This document shows, one piece after another, positions 58,236-64,000 of a DNA stretch of 64,000 nucleotides (its first letter is position 1; every line of letters starts with the position of its first letter). The stretch is from positions 620,001 to 684,000 of the forward strand of contig NZ_JABTEX010000001.1 of assembly GCF_015711645.1 (NCBI RefSeq), read 5' to 3'. This DNA comes from Planomonospora sp. ID82291 (GTDB lineage: Bacteria; Actinomycetota; Actinomycetes; Streptosporangiales; Streptosporangiaceae). The notes under the pieces were generated by a model that worked only from the letters and a program-made list of their open reading frames with translations, had not been told where the DNA came from and searched no databases. The translations under genes and the position numbers were made by a program.

Positions 58236-59582
58236 ATGGATTCCGCCGCCGACGTCCACGACTGGCTGGACGAACTCGCCGGGCGCGCGTTCATGCGGAC
58301 GACCCGGCTGCCGCTGGAGGAGTTGTCCGGCTGGCGTGAGGATCCGGCCACGGGCAACCTGCACCACGCCCGCGGCGGGTTCTTCACGGTCGAGGGGCTG
58401 GAGGTGAGCCGGCCGGGCTGGGCGGTGCCGGCCTGGAGCCAGCCGATCATCAACCAGCCGGAGACGGGCGTCCTCGGCATCCTGCTGCGCCGTGTGGGCG
58501 GCGTCCCGTACCTGCTCATGCAGGCCAAGAACGAGCCGGGCAACCCCGGGGGGCCGCAGCTCTCCCCGACCGTGCAGGCCACCAGGAGCAACTACACGCG
58601 GGTGCACCGCGGGCGGGCGGTGCCGTACCTGGAGCACTTCCGCGCGCCGCGGGGGCGGGTGCTGGCCGACGCGCGGCAGTCGGAGCAGGGCGCGTGGTTC
58701 TACCGCAAGCGCAACAGGAACATGATCGTTGAGGTGGACGGGGAGGTCGAGGCGGTCGCGGGGTTCCAATGGCTGCCGCTGCGCCGCGTGCGCGAGCTGC
58801 TGGCCGTGCCGGACGCGGTCAACATGGACGCCCGTACGGTGCTGGCCTGCCTGCCCGTCCAGGAGGGCGCCGACGAGGGCTCCGACGAGGGCGAGGGCGC
58901 GTTCGGGGCGGCGGTGGCGCGCTCGCGCGACCGCCGCCGCGGGTCGCTGCACGGCACGCCGGAGATCCTGAGCTGGCTCAGCGGCGTCCGGTCCACGACC
59001 GACGTGCACGCCCGGCCGGTGCCGTTGAACCGGGTGAGCCGGTGGCTGCGGGCCGGAGGCCGCATCTCGCACGAGACGGGCCGCTTCTTCGACGTGATCG
59101 GCGTGGGTGTGGAGGCCGGCGGTCGCGAGGTGGACGCCTGGAGCCAGCCGATGATCGCGCCCGTCGGGACGGGGGTGGCGGCGTTCCTGGTGCGCCGCGC
59201 CGGGGGCGTGGTGCACGTGCTGGCGCACGCCCGCGTCGAGCCCGGCTGCACCGACGTGGTCGAGCTGGCCCCGACGGTGCAGTGCACGCCGGGCAACTAC
59301 GACCACCTGCCGCCGGGGGCCCGGCCGCCGCTGCTGGCCGAGGTGCTGGGCGTCCCGCCGGAGCGGGTGCTGTTCGACACCGTGCTGTCGGAGGAGGGCG
59401 GCCGTTTCCACCACGCCCGCACCCGCTACCTGCTGGCCGAGGTGGACGAGGACCCGCTGCCCGGCCACCCGGCCTTCCGCTGGCTCGCCCTGCACCAGCT
59501 CGACGAGCTGCTGCGGCACAGCTACTACCTGAACGTGCAGGCCCGCACGCTGACCGCCTGCCTGCACGGGCTCACCCGCTGA
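58236..59582 (+). CDS. NDP-hexose 2,3-dehydratase (EvaA/TylX3-like)
   Basis: A 448-residue sugar dehydratase made of two similar halves. Each half contains an AWSQP(I/M)I ... GTGV..L.RR.GG ... PTVQ.T..NY block (about residues 65-140 and 300-360), the internal duplication typical of this family. It removes the C2 hydroxyl from a 4-keto-6-deoxyhexose nucleotide, giving a 2-deoxy-3,4-diketo sugar for the aminotransferase and methyltransferase. ATG 58236 has GGAG six bases upstream. The last 29 bases of the gene are repeated after the stop codon. Confidence 0.95.
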   Translation: MDSAADVHDWLDELAGRAFMRTTRLPLEELSGWREDPATGNLHHARGGFFTVEGLEVSRPGWAVPAWSQPIINQPETGVLGILLRRVGGVPYLLMQAKNEPGNPGGPQLSPTVQATRSNYTRVHRGRAVPYLEHFRAPRGRVLADARQSEQGAWFYRKRNRNMIVEVDGEVEAVAGFQWLPLRRVRELLAVPDAVNMDARTVLACLPVQEGADEGSDEGEGAFGAAVARSRDRRRGSLHGTPEILSWLSGVRSTTDVHARPVPLNRVSRWLRAGGRISHETGRFFDVIGVGVEAGGREVDAWSQPMIAPVGTGVAAFLVRRAGGVVHVLAHARVEPGCTDVVELAPTVQCTPGNYDHLPPGARPPLLAEVLGVPPERVLFDTVLSEEGGRFHHARTRYLLAEVDEDPLPGHPAFRWLALHQLDELLRHSYYLNVQARTLTACLHGLTR

Positions 59583-59633
59583 CCGCCTGCCTGCACGGGC
59601 TCACCCGCTGACCGCCTGCCCGCACGGGCCCGC
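59552..59633 (+). repeat. 29-bp tandem repeat at the 3' end of the dehydratase gene
   Basis: A 29-bp unit that encodes the last residues and stop (59552-59580) is repeated exactly at 59581-59609 and partly at 59610-59633. The copies fill the convergent gap before the F420-type oxidoreductase gene. Confidence 0.85.
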
Positions 59634-59652
59634 GCCGCACCGCCGCGGCCGG

Positions 59653-60486
59653 TCACCGGAGGCGCTCGATGACCTTCCCGAAGTCCTCCATCGCCGAGTC
59701 CGGCACCGTGACGTACGAGAACCCGAAGCGCTCCTCGTTCCGGCGGACCTGCTCGGCGATCTGCGCGGGCGTGCCGACGAAGAGGGCCGGCGCCTCCAGC
59801 AGCTCCTCGGTGGTCAGATCGGGGGCGTAACGCCGCAGGCCCTCCACTCCGGCGCGCCGGTCCCGGGTCAGCACCGTGGCCTTGGAGAGCACGTTCAGCT
59901 CCGGCCTCCGCTCTCCCGCCGCGCTCCTCACGTACTCCACGCGGCGCAGCAGCTCGTCCGCGGTGACGAGCGCGGTCCTGCCGTACTCGGGCCGGAACGG
60001 AGCACCGGTGAAGCTGACGACGTCGGCGCGGCGGGCGGCCAGCCGCAGCACCCGGTCCCCGTGGCCGCCGACCATGAGGGGCGGGCCCCCGTCGCCCAGG
60101 CGCGCCTTCAGCCCGTCGACCAGCTCCTCCAGCCGCGCGGCGCGGACGGCCGGATCGAAGGGCAGCCCGGCCGCGGCGAACTCGGCCGCCACGTAGCCGG
60201 CGCCGAGCCCCAGCTCCAGGCGGTCGCCGATGAGCGCGACGGTGGTCCTGACCTCCCTGGCCAGCAGGGCGTGGCGGTGGAAGCTGGCGTTCAGCACGTA
60301 CGTGCCGATCGTGACGCGCTCGGTGGCCTCGGCCGCCAGCAGCGCCGCGGGGAAGGGCGCGAGCAGGTTGAGGTGGTCGGGCACCGCGATGACGTCGTAG
60401 CCGAGCGCCTCGGCACGGCGGCAACGGGCCGCCCACGCCTCCCCGGAGGCCTCCTCGGCGATGAGGACCACCCCGAACCTGGTCAT
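59653..60486 (-). CDS. LLM-class F420/flavin-dependent oxidoreductase
   Basis: A 277-residue luciferase-like protein. The (beta/alpha)8 fold is shown by FGVVLIAEEASGEAW..., IAVPDHLNLLAP, RLELGLGAGY and PLMVGGHGDRVLRLAARRADVV. Members use F420 or FMN to reduce or oxidise small molecules. It is co-transcribed with the Sfp-type transferase, whose stop overlaps its ATG. A role in the sugar pathway or in aglycone tailoring is possible; the substrate is unknown. Confidence 0.9.
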   Translation of the reverse strand: MTRFGVVLIAEEASGEAWAARCRRAEALGYDVIAVPDHLNLLAPFPAALLAAEATERVTIGTYVLNASFHRHALLAREVRTTVALIGDRLELGLGAGYVAAEFAAAGLPFDPAVRAARLEELVDGLKARLGDGGPPLMVGGHGDRVLRLAARRADVVSFTGAPFRPEYGRTALVTADELLRRVEYVRSAAGERRPELNVLSKATVLTRDRRAGVEGLRRYAPDLTTEELLEAPALFVGTPAQIAEQVRRNEERFGFSYVTVPDSAMEDFGKVIERLR

Positions 60487-61169
60487 GGCTCCGTCCCCTC
60501 CGCCGGTCCCCCGGCTCGGCCGGCGGTCACGGCGATCGCGGTGAGCACCAGCCCGTCGCCGGACGTCCAGCGCCCCGCGAACCCGCTCAGCGGCCTGCCC
60601 TGCCAGCGCAGCCCGGCGACCAGCAGCCGGGCCTCGAACGTGCCCCGCAGCGGGTCCAGGACGATCACCGCGTCCTGGAAGTCCAGCCAGCGCCGGGCCA
60701 GCGGGTACCACGCCTTGTAGACCGACTCCTTGGCGCTGAACAGGAGGCGGTCCCAGCTCGTGCCCGGATGGTCGGCGGCCAGCCGGCGCAGCATCTGGCG
60801 CTCCCGGGGGAGCGAGACGGCCTCCAGCACCCCGGGCGGCAGCGGCCCGTCGGGCTCGGCGTCGATGCCGATGGCGGCGGGCGCCGCGCCGACCGCGGCG
60901 GCGCGGTAGCCGGCGCAGTGGGTGATGCTGCCGGCCACGCCGGGGGGCCAGACCGGCTCACCGCGGGCGTCGGCCAGCACGGGGGCGGGGGGCACGCCCA
61001 GCAGTTCCAGGGCGCGGTGCACGCAGTGACGGGCGGTGGCGAACTCCCTGCGCCGTTTCTCCACCGCGTTCCGGACCAGGTCGGCCTCCTCGGGGAAGAT
61101 CACGACACCGGGCGGGTCGGTGAAGGCGTGGCAGGACACGACGGCGCCGGGCAGGATCTCCTCGATCAC
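60483..61169 (-). CDS. Sfp/EntD-type phosphopantetheinyl transferase
   Basis: A 228-residue EntD-like transferase. GSITHCAGYRAAAV, IGIDAEPD (metal-binding Asp/Glu pair) and FSAKESVYKAWYP (WxxKE-like motif with Lys and Glu) are all present, so it should be active on PKS and peptidyl carriers. Start is GTG 61169, with AGGAGG six bases upstream; a longer reading to 61388 has no family homology. It could activate the modular PKS carriers and the stand-alone PCP. Confidence 0.94.
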   Translation of the reverse strand: MIEEILPGAVVSCHAFTDPPGVVIFPEEADLVRNAVEKRRREFATARHCVHRALELLGVPPAPVLADARGEPVWPPGVAGSITHCAGYRAAAVGAAPAAIGIDAEPDGPLPPGVLEAVSLPRERQMLRRLAADHPGTSWDRLLFSAKESVYKAWYPLARRWLDFQDAVIVLDPLRGTFEARLLVAGLRWQGRPLSGFAGRWTSGDGLVLTAIAVTAGRAGGPAEGTEP

Positions 61170-61451
61170 CTCGCGCCTCCTCGCCTCCGCCCTCCGTCGC
61201 ACAGTAGCCAGGCGCGGCATTTCCCGAGAAGGGCCGCGCGGGGTATCAGTGGCGGCGGCACGGAGAATAGGGGTGCGGTTAGGGGGCCAATGCGTCCGCC
61301 CGTCCCCTTGAGCGGCCGTTCGCACGCCTACCATCGCCCCAGGGGAGAAGTGATATCCGCGCGCCGTACAGGACATACGGGTTGACAATGAAAAAATCCA
61401 TCTCTTGACTTGCCTTGTCGAGAACGGCGGTCGTTATGCGAAGGGGATTTC
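61170..61451. promoter_or_regulatory. Divergent promoter region, PPTase / aldo-keto reductase
   Basis: This 282-bp non-coding region holds ATAGGGG at 61267-61273 and TTAGGGG at 61279-61285 (12-bp period). It also holds two TTGAC-type hexamers, TTGACA at 61382-61387 and TTGACT at 61405-61410, that could be -35 boxes for the rightward gene. No clear -10 was found. The left half is GC-rich with no feature I can name. Confidence 0.45.
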
Positions 61452-62417
61452 GTGCGTTACACCACGTTGGGTCCGGCGGGTCCGGTCGTCTCCGCCGTCG
61501 GGCTCGGCACGCTCGCCCTGAGCGGCGCGTACGGGCCGGTCGAGCCCCGCGAGGCCGGCCGCCTGGTGCACAGGGCGCTCGACGCCGGGGTGACGCTGCT
61601 CGATACGGCGGGCTTCTACGCGGGCGGGCGGGTGGAGAGCCTGATCGGGCGGGTGCTCGCCGGGCGGGCCGAGGAGGTGGTGGTGTGCACCCGCGGCGGG
61701 GTGCGCGTGGGCGGGCCCGGCGACCCGGTCGTGTTCGACGGCCGCCCGCACGAGCTGGAGCGTTCCCTGCACGCCTCGCTCAAGCGTCTGCGCGCCGACT
61801 GCGTCGACCTGTTCTCCCTCCACTGCCAGGACACCCGGGTGCCCGTGGAGAAGAGCGTGGCGGGGCTGGCCGAGCTGGTGCGCGCGGGCAAGATCCGCCG
61901 CCTGGGGCTGTCCGGCGGCACCGCCGAGCAGGTGCGCCGCGCGCACGCCGTCCACGCGGTCAGCGCGGTCGGCGTCGAGTACTCCCTGTGGGGGCCGCCC
62001 CCCTCCCCCGAGCTGCTGGCCGCCGTCCGCGAGCTGGGCATCGCCGTGATCGCCGCCCGCCCGCTCGGCCGCGGCTTCCTCACCGGCCGGGTCCGGCCGC
62101 AGTCCTGGTTCGAGCCGGGCGACTGGCGGCGCGCCGACCCCCGCTTCCGGCCCGGCCACCGGCGCGGCGGATGCTCCCGGCTCCGGGAGCTCGAGTCGGC
62201 GGCGGCCCGGCTCGACCTGGGGGCCGGGCGGGTCGCGCTGAGCTGGCTGTCCGCGCAGGGCGAGCACGTCATCCCGGTGCCGAGCACCCGTGACCCGGTG
62301 CACCTGGAGATGAACCTGGCCGCCTCCTCGGTCGAGCTGCCCGCCGAGACCCTCGACAGGCTGGACGGCCTGTTCCCCGCCGCCCGCTGCGCCCGGCCGT
62401 CGTCACCGCTGCTGTGA
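61452..62417 (+). CDS. Aldo/keto reductase, probable deoxysugar reductase
   Basis: A 321-residue AKR-fold protein. DTAGFY supplies the catalytic Asp and Tyr and FSLHCQD the His. The expected catalytic Lys falls in VVVCTRGG, where it is Arg. NADPH-site residues are seen in the late VPSTRDP segment. Placed next to the sugar genes it could act as a ketoreductase or 2,3-enoyl reductase of the deoxysugar pathway, like TylC2/EryBII-type AKRs, but this is inferred from place and fold. GTG 61452 has AAGGGG upstream; an ATG at 61410 is less likely. It ends 17 bp before the convergent response-regulator gene. Confidence 0.87.
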   Translation: MRYTTLGPAGPVVSAVGLGTLALSGAYGPVEPREAGRLVHRALDAGVTLLDTAGFYAGGRVESLIGRVLAGRAEEVVVCTRGGVRVGGPGDPVVFDGRPHELERSLHASLKRLRADCVDLFSLHCQDTRVPVEKSVAGLAELVRAGKIRRLGLSGGTAEQVRRAHAVHAVSAVGVEYSLWGPPPSPELLAAVRELGIAVIAARPLGRGFLTGRVRPQSWFEPGDWRRADPRFRPGHRRGGCSRLRELESAAARLDLGAGRVALSWLSAQGEHVIPVPSTRDPVHLEMNLAASSVELPAETLDRLDGLFPAARCARPSSPLL

Positions 62418-62434
62418 GCGGCCGCCGCCCGGGG

Positions 62435-63103
62435 TCAGTCGGCCTCGCCCCTGGCCGGGGGCGAGATCAGGGACGTGGCCAGCGCCTTGTTCACCGCGTC
62501 GATCCGCGAGACGGCGTTGAGCTTGACGAAGATGTTGCGCATGTGCCGCTTCACGGTGGCCTCGGCCAGCCCCAGCCGCCGCGCGATCTGCACGTTGCTC
62601 AGCGCCTGCGCGGCCAGTTGCAGCACCTCCAGCTCCTTCTCCGACAGCGTCCCGGCGCCCGGCGACTCCACCCGGGCCAGGCTGTGGCGCGAGACGGCCA
62701 GCACGACCCGGGAGGCGTCCTCGTGCACGCTGTGCACCGCCGCGATCAGCTCGTGCCGGTGCACGCTCTTGAGCAGGTAGCCGCGGATGCCGGCGGACAG
62801 CAGCCGGGTGAGGAGCTGCGGGCCGTCGTACATGCTGAGGATGATGATCCGGGTGTCGGGCGACAGCCTCCTGATGGTGGCGACGGTCTCGATGACCTCG
62901 CCGCCGGGGATCTCGACGTCGAGCAGCACCACGTCGGGGCGGGCCCTCGTGACCACGGCCACGGCCGTCCCGGAGTCGCCGGCCTCGCCGACGATACGGA
63001 TTCCGCCGTCGCATTCGAGGATCTCGCGCAGTCCCTCGCGGAACAGCGCGTGGTCGTCGACCAGCACCACCGAGATGGCGTCGCTAGGCGTCTGCGCGAC
63101 CAC
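62435..63103 (-). CDS. NarL/FixJ-family response regulator
   Basis: A 222-residue two-component regulator. The receiver domain has VVLVDDHALFREGL and the phosphoacceptor Asp62 in VVLLDVEIPGG. The C-terminal LuxR-type HTH reads LSEKELEVLQLAAQALSNVQIARRLGLAEATVKRHMRNIFVKL. Its GTG start overlaps the histidine kinase 3' end by 20 bp, so the two form a pair. Whether it controls this cluster or is a neighbour at the cluster's edge is not known. Confidence 0.95.
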   Translation of the reverse strand: MVAQTPSDAISVVLVDDHALFREGLREILECDGGIRIVGEAGDSGTAVAVVTRARPDVVLLDVEIPGGEVIETVATIRRLSPDTRIIILSMYDGPQLLTRLLSAGIRGYLLKSVHRHELIAAVHSVHEDASRVVLAVSRHSLARVESPGAGTLSEKELEVLQLAAQALSNVQIARRLGLAEATVKRHMRNIFVKLNAVSRIDAVNKALATSLISPPARGEAD

Positions 63104-64000
63104 GGGACTTCCTCTTCAGCGGGATGAACAGCTCGACGAGGCAGCCCTGCCCCACCGCGCCGGCGATGACGACCCGGCCGTCGAGCAGTTCGGCGCGCTC
63201 GCGCATCGACGTCATGCCGACCCCGTGGCCGCGCACGGCCCCCGGGTCGAAACCGCGCCCGTTGTCCAGCACCGACGCCGACAGCTCGTGGGGGGCGATG
63301 TTCACCCGCACCAGGACCCTGGGCGGGTCCCCGTGCGCGAGCGCGTTGCGCACGGCCTCGCGCACGATGAGGAACGCCTCGCCGCGCACCCGCGGCTCGG
63401 CCCACGACTCGTCGCCGCTGACGTCGAGCACGACGGAGACGTCGTCGCGCTCCACCTCCTCCAGGAAGCCGAGCAGCGACTTCTCCAGGCTCCTGACCGG
63501 CGTCCGCGGGTGCAGCTCGGAGGTGAGCTGCCGCAGGTTCTCCATGGTCTCCTGGATGGCCTGCTGCACCACGCCGATCTTGGCGGAGGCGCGGGCCGCG
63601 TCGGACGCGCGGTAGGCCTCCGACAGCGCCAGCTGCTGGTGGGCCACGCTGAGGCCGTGGCCGATGCGGTCGTGCAGCTCGCGGGCGACGCGGCGGCGTT
63701 CCTCCTCCTGCGCCTCGTGCACCAGGTTGAGCAGGAAGCCGTGGTAGCCGTCGGCGGACTCGCGCACCCGCCGGGACAGGCTCTCCTCCAGACCGGCGAC
63801 CGCCAGCGTGATCAGCTCCGCGGCCGCGCCGCGGTCCTCCTCCGCGACGATTCCCCTGACCAGGTGATGCAACGCCGCGCGGAAAAAAAGCGAGCTCGCC
63901 TCAAGTGAGGTCTTCGGGTGGACGCCCGCGGCCGCCCGCGCGCTTCCGACTTCCCAGGCGTGGAATTTGTACAGTTCACTTATCTGTATCTTTCCAGCGC
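63084..64000 (-). CDS. Sensor histidine kinase (NarX-type), 5' end cut by window
   Basis: About 305 codons of a histidine kinase are visible. The reading frame stays open to the right window edge (AGKIQISELYKFHAWEVG ... HPKTSLEAS), so the start lies outside; the TTG at 63872 is internal. The HisKA_3 H-box is RELHDRIGHGLSVAHQQL and the ATPase has REAVRNALAHG (N-box), DNGRGFDP (G1) and HGVGMTSMRERAELL (G2). No membrane segment is seen in the visible part. It phosphorylates the response regulator encoded directly downstream. The frame to the right was read by hand. Confidence 0.9.
   Translation of the reverse strand, partial: AGKIQISELYKFHAWEVGSARAAAGVHPKTSLEASSLFFRAALHHLVRGIVAEEDRGAAAELITLAVAGLEESLSRRVRESADGYHGFLLNLVHEAQEEERRRVARELHDRIGHGLSVAHQQLALSEAYRASDAARASAKIGVVQQAIQETMENLRQLTSELHPRTPVRSLEKSLLGFLEEVERDDVSVVLDVSGDESWAEPRVRGEAFLIVREAVRNALAHGDPPRVLVRVNIAPHELSASVLDNGRGFDPGAVRGHGVGMTSMRERAELLDGRVVIAGAVGQGCLVELFIPLKRKSRGRADA

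Noticed and set aside
63084-63872. Histidine kinase starting at TTG 63872
   Set aside because: The frame remains open and protein-like upstream to position 64000, with no stop codon and no ribosome site before the TTG.
49924-63994. A 17-base sequence, ACTTATCTGKATCTTTC, at 49924-49940 and 63978-63994, as a shared operator
   Set aside because: The right-hand copy lies inside the open reading frame of the histidine kinase, which continues to the window edge, so a shared promoter role is unlikely; kept only as a coincidence.

Overview
The window is very GC-rich, with dense, overlapping genes, DUF1707 and SARP proteins and modular polyketide synthases. That points to an actinomycete (Streptomyces or Streptosporangiales type; genus not resolvable here). 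Essentially all of it is one secondary-metabolite gene cluster. The left edge cuts a polyketide synthase gene and the right edge cuts a sensor kinase gene, so the cluster is probably not complete.

Region 1 (1-24318, minus strand): four modular type I PKS genes, read right to left. The first holds a KSQ-AT-ACP loading module (methylmalonyl-type AT, hence a propionyl starter) plus module 1 (KS-AT-DH-KR-ACP, methylmalonyl). The second is module 2 (malonyl, DH-KR). The third is module 3 (methylmalonyl, DH-KR) and carries a frameshift near 5741. The fourth is a KS-AT-KR module of a different lineage (malonyl), cut by the window edge. By collinearity modules 1-3 would give a methyl-branched conjugated triene and module 4 would add a two-carbon unit. 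The modules share long near-identical blocks.

Region 2 (24605-32870): two stand-alone condensation-type acyltransferases, a stand-alone adenylation enzyme, a stand-alone peptidyl carrier protein, an unrecognised protein and a cysteine desulfurase. Together they look like a unit that activates an amino acid and may introduce sulfur. A TrmB/LuxR-like regulator lies convergent to them.

Region 3 (31911-49889, minus strand): a run of about 19 tightly spaced or overlapping genes that reads as one operon. It starts with a discrete, type II-like chain-building set: ketoreductase, ACP, FabZ-like dehydratase, a GcvT-like protein, a fused ketosynthase/degenerate-ketosynthase and a malonyltransferase. 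Then come redox and hydrolytic tailoring enzymes, two AcpS-type genes, a beta-helix protein, a three-gene ABC exporter, a nucleotidyltransferase for dTDP-glucose and the regulator.

Region 4 (50033-64000): an aromatic-type flavin monooxygenase, a SARP activator, a glycosyltransferase and a set of deoxysugar genes (2,3-dehydratase, 3-aminotransferase, C-methyltransferase, epimerase, aldo/keto reductase) that fits a C-methylated aminosugar of the vancosamine type. An F420-type oxidoreductase, an Sfp-type phosphopantetheinyl transferase and a two-component system complete the region. A dTDP-glucose 4,6-dehydratase is not in the window.

The likely product is a glycosylated hybrid of a modular polyketide, a second chain from the discrete synthase and an amino-acid-derived, possibly sulfur-bearing, unit. 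The combination is not one I can match to a named compound.
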